From Alphaproteobacteria bacterium (lineage in GTDB: Bacteria; Pseudomonadota; Alphaproteobacteria; UBA9219): DNA of 11,052 bases. Positions 1 through 6,169 of this stretch are shown here, piece by piece. The notes under the pieces were generated by a model, which saw only the letters and a program-made list of their open reading frames with translations, was not told where the DNA came from and searched no databases. The stretch spans positions 1 through 11,052 of the forward strand of contig JAGWKW010000026.1 of the NCBI GenBank assembly GCA_028865155.1, given 5' to 3'. The translations under genes and the position numbers were made by a program. Every line of letters starts with the position of its first letter. The stretch's first letter is position 1.

Positions 1-854
1 TGAAGTTCGTCGATGAAGACGATAATTTCGCCCGCGGCAGCGGAAATTTCCTGCAACACGGCTTTGAGCCGTTCTTCGAATTCGCCCCGGTATTTCGCGC
101 CCGCGACCAGCGAACCCAAATCCAGTGACAACAGTTTTTTATCCTTAAGGCTTTCCGGCACGTCGCCGCGCACGATGCGCTGCGCCAGCCCTTCGACGAT
201 GGCGGTCTTGCCGACGCCGGGTTCGCCGATCAGAACCGGGTTGTTTTTCGTCCTGCGCGCCAGCACCTGAATCGTGCGGCGGATTTCCTCGTCGCGCCCG
301 ATGACGGGGTCGATCTTGCCGTCGCGCGCCGCCTGCGTCAGGTCGCGCGCGTATTTTTTCAGCGCCTCGTAACCGTTTTCCGCGCCCGCACTGTCGGCCT
401 TGCGCCCGCCGCGCAGTTCGTTGATCGCGCGGTTCAGATTGTCCGGCGTTACCCCCGCAGCAACCAAAGCCTTCTGCGCCTCGCTGCCCGCCGCGAGCGC
501 GATGCCGAGCAGCATGCGCTCGACAGTCACATAGCTGTCGCCCGCTTTCTTCGCGATATCGGAAACGCTGGCCAGAAAGCGTGCGAATTCGGGCGACATG
601 CGCAATTGGTCGGCATTGCCTTGCGCATAGACCTGCGGAATTTTATCGAGCGACGCCTCGACCGCGCGCAGCGCCTTTTGCGGATCGCCGCCCGTGGCGC
701 GGATCAATCCCGCCGCCATGCCTTCGCGGTCGTCGAGCAATACTTTGAGCAAATGATCGAGCTGGATCATCTGGTGCCGCCGGCCAAGCGCCAGCATCTG
801 CGCCGACTGGATGAAGCCCTTGGACCGGTCGGTAAAATTTTCGAAATCCGTCAT
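1..854 (-). CDS. clpB: ATP-dependent disaggregase ClpB, N-terminal part (runs off the left edge)
   Basis: Hsp100 chaperone that with DnaK/DnaJ threads aggregated protein through a hexameric AAA+ ring in the cytoplasm. About 284 residues are present of a family length near 860. Seen: a Clp N-terminal repeat domain (about 1-145), a linker, then AAA+ domain 1 with Walker A GEPGVGKT (about 210-217), the substrate pore loop KYRGEFE (about 254-260) and Walker B IIVFIDE (about 277-283), after which the window ends. The coiled-coil middle domain and second AAA+ ring lie outside. The ATG at 852-854 is preceded on the coding strand by a strong AGGGGG ribosome site about 6 nt away, which settles the start. 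Nearest upstream gene is the fliL paralogue on the same strand, 131 nt away; a heat-shock-like promoter sits in that gap, so clpB is probably transcribed alone. ClpA/ClpC are excluded by the ClpB-type N-domain and linker sequence. Confidence 0.97.
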   Translation of the reverse strand, partial: MTDFENFTDRSKGFIQSAQMLALGRRHQMIQLDHLLKVLLDDREGMAAGLIRATGGDPQKALRAVEASLDKIPQVYAQGNADQLRMSPEFARFLASVSDIAKKAGDSYVTVERMLLGIALAAGSEAQKALVAAGVTPDNLNRAINELRGGRKADSAGAENGYEALKKYARDLTQAARDGKIDPVIGRDEEIRRTIQVLARRTKNNPVLIGEPGVGKTAIVEGLAQRIVRGDVPESLKDKKLLSLDLGSLVAGAKYRGEFEERLKAVLQEISAAAGEIIVFIDEL

Positions 855-944
855 GAACGCCCCCTGCCTAGGCCGCGCGCCAGCCACGGAAAACCATGGA
901 ACGGTTTCCTGCGGCCGATGAATCGCTGGCTTCAAACATAAACT

Positions 945-975
945 ATCATGTGGGCAGGGTTGAAGAAATTACAAG
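945..975 (-). promoter_or_regulatory. Candidate heat-shock (sigma-32) promoter of clpB
   Basis: On the minus strand CTTGTAA (969-975) is followed after 14 nt by CCCACATG (about 947-954). This resembles the E. coli RpoH pattern CTTGAAA-N13/14-CCCCATNT, and also the alphaproteobacterial form CTTG-N17-CYTATNT with two -10 mismatches. It would give a 5' leader of about 85 nt. Expected for clpB, but the -10 match is imperfect. Confidence 0.4.
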
Positions 976-985
976 ATGGGAAGAA

Positions 986-1477
986 TCACATAAAGACAAG
1001 TTCGCGGAACAGAATCGCATGAATCGGCGCGGGCGCGCCCTGATTGACGACCTGCAGCATCTCGGACCGCAGCCACGGCAGCGACGTCGCATCCCGAAGA
1101 TCTTCAGGGCTGACATTGGCGAGGAAGGCGTTGAGTTTTTCGACGATGTGCGGCTCGTACCCCTGAATGGAAGGCAGGTCCTTGCGCGCCATTTCCAGCG
1201 ACATGTCGGCGCGCAGCCGCGGCGGCATATTGCCCGCGCCGGAGCCCAGCGACACGGTCATGCTCGGCAAATCGTAATAAGCCATGTCGGTCGCATAGCC
1301 GTTCGCAGGCAACGCGACGGGCTTCAATTTACGCATATGGATCGCGTGATAGCCGTAATAACCGCCGACCGCCAGCGCCAGGAACAGGCTCGCGCAAACG
1401 GCGGCAAGCAAGGTCATGCGCCGCCTGGGTGCCGCGTCTTCGGGCGGCACGTCTTTGCGATCAGTTTTCGCTGTCAT
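986..1477 (-). CDS. FliL-family flagellar basal-body protein, second copy (paralogue)
   Basis: FliL is a single-pass inner-membrane protein around the stator that supports motor torque and switching. This 163-residue protein has the family layout: a short charged cytoplasmic tail (1-20), one membrane segment (about 21-43), and a periplasmic domain ending in the typical pattern, with SPEDLRD near 120 and the last residues ILFRELVFM (compare VLFQEMLVQ in the fliL at 6169-6723). It is much diverged from that second copy and lacks its acidic/poly-Lys N-terminus. It stands alone, outside the flagellar operon, between clpB and a divergent rpiB-like gene. The ATG at 1475-1477 has no Shine-Dalgarno sequence but a perfect TATAAT 7 nt upstream, suggesting a leaderless message. 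It may be an accessory stator-associated protein or a FliL-like protein with another role. Confidence 0.8.
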   Translation of the reverse strand: MTAKTDRKDVPPEDAAPRRRMTLLAAVCASLFLALAVGGYYGYHAIHMRKLKPVALPANGYATDMAYYDLPSMTVSLGSGAGNMPPRLRADMSLEMARKDLPSIQGYEPHIVEKLNAFLANVSPEDLRDATSLPWLRSEMLQVVNQGAPAPIHAILFRELVFM

Positions 1478-1484
1478 AAAGGGA

Positions 1485-1490
1485 ATTATA
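1485..1490 (-). promoter_or_regulatory. -10 box (TATAAT) of the fliL paralogue, probably leaderless
   Basis: A perfect TATAAT on the minus strand ends 7 nt before the ATG at 1477, so a start of transcription at the usual distance would fall on or next to the start codon. No ribosome-binding sequence fits in the 7 nt (TCCCTTT). No convincing -35 hexamer is seen 16-18 nt upstream. Confidence 0.45.
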
Positions 1491-1546
1491 GGCTTGGATA
1501 TTTAACAGGCTTTTAAGTATGGGTTGGATTGTATATGATGTATTTT

Positions 1547-1996
1547 ATGGAAAATTTGACGATAAATATCGCCTCCGACCATCGAGGATTTGCCCTTAAA
1601 TCGCTGTTTATCACGCGATTGAAGGAATTGGGCCACACGGTCGCCGACTTCGGCACCAACGACGAAACCAGCTGCGATGCCGGCGATTTCGCGCAAAAAG
1701 TCGCACTCGACATACGCGCGCACCCGGAACATCTGGGGATTCTTATCTGCATGTCGGGACAGGCGATGGCGATGACCGCCAACCGTTACAGCCATATCCG
1801 CGCGGCCTTGTGCCTCAACACGACGATGGCCAGACTGGCGCGGCAGCATAACGACGCCAACATCCTGGTGCTGGGTGCGCATATGACGGGGCAGGAGGTC
1901 GCGCTCGACTGCCTCGACACTTTCCTGACGACGCCGTTTCTCGGCGGGCGGTTCGTGCCGCGCCGCGACAAACTGACCGCGATGGGCGGGCTGTAA
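1547..1996 (+). CDS. rpiB: RpiB/LacA-family sugar-phosphate isomerase with an altered active-site loop
   Basis: Family enzymes interconvert ribose-5-phosphate and ribulose-5-phosphate (pentose phosphate pathway, cytoplasm). The 149-residue product has the family length. Retained: Asp11-His12 (ASDHRGF), Cys68 in GILIC (the catalytic base in E. coli RpiB), RQHND with His101, and the phosphate-binding arginines in GGRFVPRR (135, 139/140). Changed: the usual GTGxGMSIAAN loop after the Cys reads MSGQAMAMTAN, and the common DYPDFA segment reads CDAGDFA. Start choice is uncertain: TTG 1529, ATG 1535, 1538 and 1547 are all in frame and none has a clear ribosome site; 1547 gives the length and N-terminus usual in the family. 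It is divergent from the fliL paralogue and convergent with the LON-domain gene 20 nt away, with no evident terminator between. It could be a divergent RpiB or a paralogue acting on another sugar phosphate. Confidence 0.85.
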   Translation: MENLTINIASDHRGFALKSLFITRLKELGHTVADFGTNDETSCDAGDFAQKVALDIRAHPEHLGILICMSGQAMAMTANRYSHIRAALCLNTTMARLARQHNDANILVLGAHMTGQEVALDCLDTFLTTPFLGGRFVPRRDKLTAMGGL

Positions 1997-2016
1997 CCTT
2001 CCGGTCGGCCGCGCCG

Positions 2017-2685
2017 TTAATGGCAAATATCCGCTTCGCTTTCGCCCTGCGGCATCACCGCCATTTCGAGCAGCGCCTCGAGCATCTGCGCGCGCGTATT
2101 GAAATCCGCCGCTTCGAGCAATGCCTGTTTTTCGTTGGGCGCGAACGGCGAAATCATAATGATGGTCGGCACCAGAACGTCGTCGGGCGCGTTCTGCACC
2201 ACGTTCCAGTCCACCGAAATGCCGTGCTTCCTGAAATAAATCTGCAAAAGGCCGATCAGGCGCTCGCGGTCGATTTCCTCCGGTTCTTCGGGCGTCAGGT
2301 CCGATAAATACGGGCTCCAGTCGGGGCGCACGGCGCGGTACAGTTTGGTCGTCGGCGTTTCGGACAGGACGCGGAAACGGCACACGCCCGTCAAAACGAT
2401 CAACAGGCGGCCATCGTCGGTTTCGTTGAAGGACGTGATGCGCCCTGCGCAGCCGACCGAATAAATCGGGGGCACGGCGACGTCCTCGGCCGCGCTGGGC
2501 TGGATCATGCCGATCATGCGGCCCTTGCCGAGCGCGTCTTCGATCATCGCAAGATAGCGCGGCTCGAAAATGTTGAGAGGCAGCCGCGCCTGCGGCAGCA
2601 AAACCGCCCCCACCAAGGGGAAGACCGGCAGTTCCATCGGCAAGGCCGAAGGCGGGATTTGCGGCAAGGGGACGGCGCTGCTCAT
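2017..2685 (-). CDS. Stand-alone LON substrate-binding domain protein
   Basis: A 222-residue protein homologous to the N-terminal substrate-binding domain of Lon protease (peptidase S16 LON domain), without ATPase or protease parts. Seen: LPVFPLVGAVLLP (about 19-31) and LPLNIFEPRYLAMIEDAL (about 35-52), the hallmark of the domain, then a beta-rich segment and a helical C-terminal half (about 125-215). Bacterial stand-alone LON proteins have no settled function; substrate or adaptor binding is inferred. The start ATG at 2683-2685 overlaps the stop of the upstream cnoX-like gene (ATGA), so the two are translationally coupled and likely share a promoter. This pair, a chaperedoxin followed by a LON-domain protein, is a common alphaproteobacterial arrangement and suggests a role in protein quality control. 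Longer in-frame starts would lie inside cnoX and are not needed. Confidence 0.88.
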   Translation of the reverse strand: MSSAVPLPQIPPSALPMELPVFPLVGAVLLPQARLPLNIFEPRYLAMIEDALGKGRMIGMIQPSAAEDVAVPPIYSVGCAGRITSFNETDDGRLLIVLTGVCRFRVLSETPTTKLYRAVRPDWSPYLSDLTPEEPEEIDRERLIGLLQIYFRKHGISVDWNVVQNAPDDVLVPTIIMISPFAPNEKQALLEAADFNTRAQMLEALLEMAVMPQGESEADICH

Positions 2686-3611
2686 GAAAACAAAATCGAC
2701 GACAGGCGCTTGCGCGCATCGATGGTCAGAGAATCTGTGGGGCCGAAAGCCTCGAAAAATTTGACCAGTTGCTTGCGTGCCGCGTCGTCGTTCCATGACC
2801 GGTTGCAGCGCACGATCTCAAGCAGGTGATCGACGGCATCTTCGCGCCGGTCGGCGGCATAGCAGGCCATCGCGAGGTCGAAGCGCGTCTGCGGGTCGGC
2901 CGGGTTTTGTACCAGTTTAGCCTCCAACTCCGCCATGCCTGCGCCCTGCCCGGCCTGTTCGGCCAGCTCCAGCGCGGCGCGCACGGGATCCAGCGCCTTG
3001 TCCTTGGCAATGGCAGCGGGGGCGGCGTCGAGCATCTGCCGCGCCTGCGCTGCATCTCCCGCCTCCATCGCGCAACGCGCCATGCCCGCATAAGCGGCGG
3101 CATTTTCCGGATCGCGGTCGAGAATGTCGAGGTAAACCGCCCGCGCCGTGACAACGTCCTTGGCGGCAAGGAAATCCGCCGCCTGCTTCAGGGCCGCGTC
3201 GATATCTTCCTTTTCGGTATCGCCCGCGCCGCCGGTCATTTTTAAAAGCGGTTCGAGCCAGGCTTTGATCTGGGATTCCGGCAAAGCCCCGGCGAAACCG
3301 TCGACCGGGCGGCCCTGATAGAAGGCGAAAACGGACGGAACGGACTGCACGCCCATCTGCTGCGCAAGCGGCTGGTTCCGGTCGACATCGATCTTGGCAA
3401 GGCGAATCGCGCCTTTGGACTCGCGGGCGATTTTTTCGAGAACGGGCGTCAGCTGCTTGCACGGCCCGCGCCAGGTCGCCCAAAAATCGACCAGAACAAG
3501 CGCGGCCTTCGACGCCTCGATCACATCCGCGACGAAACCGGCCATCGTCACGTCCTTGACGGACGCGTCGGCGCCAGCAGGTTGCGGAGACGGGAAAAGC
3601 GAAGACAGCAT
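2682..3611 (-). CDS. cnoX: CnoX/YbbN-like chaperedoxin (thioredoxin fold plus TPR) with an RGPC active site
   Basis: A 309-residue protein of the CnoX (YbbN) family: holdases that protect unfolding proteins and hand them to DnaK or GroEL. The thioredoxin fold covers about residues 20-125 (VLVDFWATW, then the cis-proline loop SVPSV with Pro92). A TPR-like helical region follows, about 135-309, with repeats such as DPENAAAYAGMARCAMEAGD. The motif normally CGPC in alphaproteobacterial members reads RGPC (Arg48, Cys51; codon CGC at 48), so the attacking cysteine is missing and dithiol oxidoreductase activity should be lost. E. coli CnoX also lacks this pair (SQHC). ATG at 3609-3611 has a modest AGGG site. 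It is the first gene of a two-gene unit with the LON-domain gene (ATGA overlap) and has a heat-shock-like promoter just upstream. Confidence 0.93.
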   Translation of the reverse strand: MLSSLFPSPQPAGADASVKDVTMAGFVADVIEASKAALVLVDFWATWRGPCKQLTPVLEKIARESKGAIRLAKIDVDRNQPLAQQMGVQSVPSVFAFYQGRPVDGFAGALPESQIKAWLEPLLKMTGGAGDTEKEDIDAALKQAADFLAAKDVVTARAVYLDILDRDPENAAAYAGMARCAMEAGDAAQARQMLDAAPAAIAKDKALDPVRAALELAEQAGQGAGMAELEAKLVQNPADPQTRFDLAMACYAADRREDAVDHLLEIVRCNRSWNDDAARKQLVKFFEAFGPTDSLTIDARKRLSSILFS

Positions 3612-3639
3612 AAAGACCCTGTTTTAAGGTTGCCCTTTA

Positions 3640-3665
3640 TAAATAAGCCGTTTTCGCGAAACGGC
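3640..3665 (-). terminator. Probable intrinsic terminator of the fliL-fliM-motE operon
   Basis: Inverted repeat with 7-bp arms GCCGTTT and AAACGGC around a 5-nt loop (3647-3665), followed in the minus direction by the T-rich run TTATTTAT. It lies 20 nt beyond the motE stop codon, the expected place for operon termination. The tail is interrupted by an A, so efficiency is uncertain. Confidence 0.6.
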
Positions 3666-3668
3666 AAG
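3641..3668 (-). promoter_or_regulatory. Candidate sigma-32 promoter of cnoX and the LON-domain gene
   Basis: On the minus strand CTTG (3665-3668), 17 nt, then CTTATTT (3641-3647) matches the alphaproteobacterial RpoH pattern CTTG-N17/18-CYTATNT at every fixed position. Transcription would start near 3634, about 22 nt before the cnoX ATG. The 17-nt spacer is almost exactly the stem-loop that I also read as the terminator of the upstream flagellar operon. Confidence 0.55.
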
Positions 3669-3684
3669 GGGTCTGTTCAAAAGG

Positions 3685-4395
3685 CTATTGAGGCTGCGGC
3701 AGCTTGTCCTGGCTGGTCAGGGCGTCGGTGATTTCCTTGGCCTTGTTGGGGTCCATCGCAGCCAGAATGGGCGCGGTGCTTTTGGGCTTCATCTGCCGGA
3801 TGACGCCGAGCAGCACCGGCATATCGAGCTTCGCGAAAATCCGCGCCGCATCGGAAGGCTTCATGGTCTCGTAAATCTTGACCAGATTGCCGACCTGCGC
3901 CTGCTGCGCGCCGTTGACCTGATCGACCATCGACTGCAGCTGCTTGCGCAGCGTCTCCATCTCCTTGATCTTCTGATTGACGCGCTGCTCCGCGACCTTG
4001 AGGAGCTGCGCGCGCATATCCAGTTCGTTCGCGCGCTTGTCAAGCTCGGCGCGCCGTTCGGCAAGCTGCTTCAGGACTTTCATATCGCCGTCCGAGCTGT
4101 CGTCGGACGGCGGCGGAACGAGATTGACCCCTGAATCGACGGCCGAAGACAGCGTGGAATCCGCGGACGCGGCCGAGGACGAAGAAGGCGCGGAAGGGGA
4201 AGCCGCCGGCGGCGCGGACGATGACGCGGCGGAAGATGCAGACGATGCGGACGCGTCCTGCGCCATGGCCGGTTGCGCCAGTTTCCCGGATTCGACCGTG
4301 CGCCAAAGGTCGGCGGCGTGCAGCCCCATCAGCAGCACGCCGACAAAGACGGCAAAGGGAAGAATGAAGCGCGGGCTGAGAAGGATTTTTTTCAT
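3685..4395 (-). CDS. motE: MotE-family protein (MgtE N-domain-like flagellar motor chaperone)
   Basis: A 236-residue exported protein. Seen in order: signal anchor or signal peptide (about 11-28), a low-complexity Ser/Ala/Pro linker (about 48-89), a long charged coiled coil (about 105-160, LKQLAERRAELDKRANELD...), and a C-terminal MgtE-N-like domain (about 168-228) with KIYETMKPSDAARIFAKL and AAMDPNKAKEIT. In Sinorhizobium MotE is a periplasmic chaperone that stabilises the motility protein MotC; this is transferred by family and by its place behind fliM. It is the last gene of the fliL-fliM-DUF6468-motE unit, 7 nt after the preceding stop codon, and is followed by a terminator-like hairpin. 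In species without motC its partner may be another flagellar protein. Confidence 0.85.
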   Translation of the reverse strand: MKKILLSPRFILPFAVFVGVLLMGLHAADLWRTVESGKLAQPAMAQDASASSASSAASSSAPPAASPSAPSSSSAASADSTLSSAVDSGVNLVPPPSDDSSDGDMKVLKQLAERRAELDKRANELDMRAQLLKVAEQRVNQKIKEMETLRKQLQSMVDQVNGAQQAQVGNLVKIYETMKPSDAARIFAKLDMPVLLGVIRQMKPKSTAPILAAMDPNKAKEITDALTSQDKLPQPQ

Positions 4396-4402
4396 GGCGC
4401 GC

Positions 4403-4921
4403 TCATTTCAGCTTCTGCAGCGCTTGCATCAGTTCTTTTTCGGCGCGCGACGACGGCTGCGGCGCAGGATCCTTCGCGGCTGCCGCAGGTTTTTGCGGCG
4501 CGCGCTCGGCCTGTTCCGGCGGCGCGGCATCCTTGTTGGCGGCCTTTTTGGCTTCGGCCGGCGCAGACTTGGCTGCGGACGCCCGGTCGCTGTGCAAGAC
4601 GCCCGACGCCGTCACGCTCAGCCGCTCGGCTACGCTGTCGGCGCTTTCGACGATGAAGGTCAGCTCGTCGCGCACCATCGCGGCGCGGTCGAGAAGCTTT
4701 TCGAGATCGTCGCCGCTGTCGCGCGCGGCGGCGCGCAGATTCTTGATGCCCGCTTCGGCCCGCGTCACCGCGCCGTTGAACTGCTTGACGAAACGCTCCA
4801 TCTCGGCGCGGCCCGCGCGCAAATCGCGCAGCTGGCGGATCAGGCGCATCGCCTGCACCACGCCGGTGCCGACGACGAGGATCAAAAGGGCGTCGAGGAT
4901 AATGCCGACCCAGGCGGTCAT
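4403..4921 (-). CDS. DUF6468-type flagellar-operon membrane protein
   Basis: A 172-residue protein of unknown function. It has one N-terminal membrane segment (about 5-25), a predicted coiled coil of charged heptads (about 27-105, including RDLRAGRAEMERFVKQFN), and an Ala/Lys/Pro-rich disordered C-terminus (about 112-172). I recognise it as the DUF6468 family that sits between fliM and motE in many alphaproteobacteria; that match is from memory. Its ATG (4919-4921) overlaps the fliM stop codon as ATGA, implying translational coupling, and motE follows after 7 nt. Context suggests a structural or assembly role at the flagellar switch or stator, but the sequence itself shows only membrane anchor plus coiled coil. 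Confidence 0.75.
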   Translation of the reverse strand: MTAWVGIILDALLILVVGTGVVQAMRLIRQLRDLRAGRAEMERFVKQFNGAVTRAEAGIKNLRAAARDSGDDLEKLLDRAAMVRDELTFIVESADSVAERLSVTASGVLHSDRASAAKSAPAEAKKAANKDAAPPEQAERAPQKPAAAAKDPAPQPSSRAEKELMQALQKLK

Positions 4922-5988
4922 AGATCCTCCCCTTCGGACGAGCGCAACGTCACGTTTTCGACGCGCACGGCGACATGGCCGTTCAGCGAGCCCATATGCC
5001 CCTGGAACAGGGTCACGTCGCCCGCGCGCAGCGCGACAAGGTCGTCGGCCTTGACGTTGAGCATCAGGCGCGACCCCGGCTTCCAGTTCATGACGTCGTA
5101 AAGCGACACGGTGACCTCATCGAGAACCGCGCGCACCTTCATGTCGGTCATCAGCAATTCGTTGCCCAAATGGGTTTCCCAGATGCTGTCGCGGCCGAAT
5201 TTTTCGCCCATGAACATCTGAAGCAGCAATTCGCGGATCGGCTCCAGCGTCGCATAAGGGATCAGGATTTCGATGCGCCCGCCGCGGTCTTCCATATCGA
5301 TGCGCAGCTTGGCCAGAACGGCGGCGTTGGCCGGGCGCGCGATGGTGGCAAAACGCGGATTGGTCTCCAGCCGGTCGAAGCGAAACGTGACGGGCGACAG
5401 CGGATCGAACGCGCCCGACATGTCGGCCAGCACGACGCGCACCAGCCGTTCGACTAGATTGCGCTCGATGGTCGTATAAGGTCGCCCTTCGATGCGCATC
5501 TGCGCCGTGCCGCGGCGCCCGCCCAGCAAAACGTCGACGATCGAATAGATCATCGCGCTGTCGATGGTCATCAGGCCGGAATTGTCCCATTCCTCGGCCT
5601 TGAACACGCACAGCATGGCCGGCAGCGGGATCGAGTTCAGGTAATCGCCGAAACGCACGGATGTGATCTGGTCGAGGCTGACTTCGACGTTGTCCGACGT
5701 GAAATTGCGCAAGGAGGTCGACATCATGCGCACAAGCCGGTCGAACACGACTTCGAGCATCGGCAGGCGCTCGTAATTGACCAGCGCGCTGTTGATGAGC
5801 GCCATGATGCCGGAATTTTCCTGATCGCCGTCGGCCGCGTCGCCGAAGCCGAGCAGGCTGTCGATCTCGTTCTGGCTCAGCACGCGCGCGTCGGTGCCCC
5901 CCCCTTCAGCGCCACCGCCCTCGCCCTCGGTGGCTGCCCATTCGGCGGCCATCTTTTCTTCTTCGCTCATTTCCGGCGTGTCAGCCAT
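4918..5988 (-). CDS. fliM: Flagellar motor switch protein FliM
   Basis: Switch-complex protein of the C-ring that binds phospho-CheY and reverses rotation. The 356-residue product shows the CheY-binding peptide LSQNEIDSLLG (37-47), the CheC-like middle domain (about 55-250, including ITSVRFGDYLNSIPLPAML and VDVLLGG) and the C-terminal SpoA domain shared with FliN (about 275-350). The CheY peptide is usually near the extreme N-terminus; here 36 acidic and Gly-rich residues precede it. That extension is encoded over a run of eight G on the coding strand (5897-5904). The ATG at 5986-5988 has a GGAG site 8 nt upstream, which lies in a small CTCCG-TG-CGGAG palindrome. It is second in the operon after fliL, separated by 180 nt holding a palindromic element, and overlaps the next gene by 4 nt. 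Confidence 0.97.
   Translation of the reverse strand: MADTPEMSEEEKMAAEWAATEGEGGGAEGGGTDARVLSQNEIDSLLGFGDAADGDQENSGIMALINSALVNYERLPMLEVVFDRLVRMMSTSLRNFTSDNVEVSLDQITSVRFGDYLNSIPLPAMLCVFKAEEWDNSGLMTIDSAMIYSIVDVLLGGRRGTAQMRIEGRPYTTIERNLVERLVRVVLADMSGAFDPLSPVTFRFDRLETNPRFATIARPANAAVLAKLRIDMEDRGGRIEILIPYATLEPIRELLLQMFMGEKFGRDSIWETHLGNELLMTDMKVRAVLDEVTVSLYDVMNWKPGSRLMLNVKADDLVALRAGDVTLFQGHMGSLNGHVAVRVENVTLRSSEGEDL
5897..5904 (-). repeat. Homopolymeric G8 tract within fliM codons 28-31
   Basis: Eight consecutive G on the coding strand (C on plus) within the codons for Glu-Gly-Gly-Gly, upstream of the CheY-binding motif. A one-base slip would frameshift almost all of FliM. It may simply reflect the Gly-rich linker. 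Confidence 0.6.
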
Positions 5989-6023
5989 GGCGCGCTCCGC
6001 ACGGAGTTTGAAGATCGAGGATC

Positions 6024-6169
6024 AGAACTTGTTCACAAAGCCGCAATGTTGAGGCGAAAATCGCCGTTCTTCGGATTTTCTCGCGCAGCGTATTCAATAT
6101 ACGTGAGCAGAGAAAATCCGAAGAACGGCGATTTGCAGCCCAACAGGGCGAGCTTTGTGAACAAGTTCT
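6024..6169. repeat. 146-bp palindromic (MITE-like) element between fliL and fliM
   Basis: Near-perfect inverted repeat centred at about 6096. Outer arms of 17 bp are exact (6024-6040 and 6153-6169; 16-mer GAACTTGTTCACAAAG). Inner arms of 25 bp are exact (6058-6082 and 6110-6134). A further TGTTG/CAACA pair (6047-6051 with 6141-6145) and a CGTAT/ATACG tip (6089-6093 with 6099-6103) lie on the same axis. It is flanked by TCA direct repeats (6022-6024 and 6169-6171), possibly a 3-bp target duplication; the right copy is the fliL stop codon. There is no transposase. In the operon transcript it would fold into a very long hairpin. Open frames across it on both strands are by-products of the palindrome. 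A mobile miniature element is the best reading; a purely regulatory hairpin is the alternative. Confidence 0.85.

Noticed and set aside
1502..2719. 405-codon minus-strand frame crossing rpiB and the LON-domain gene
   Set aside because: It runs out of frame with the LON-domain gene and antisense to rpiB; composition is Arg/Ala-rich shadow coding.
3977..5101. 374-codon plus-strand frame opposite motE, DUF6468 and part of fliM
   Set aside because: Antisense to three recognisable flagellar genes, with low-complexity Arg/Ser/Ala content.
6024..6169. Palindrome as an ordinary rho-independent terminator
   Set aside because: Arms are far longer than a terminator needs, there is no T run after either arm, and essential flagellar genes follow in the same direction.
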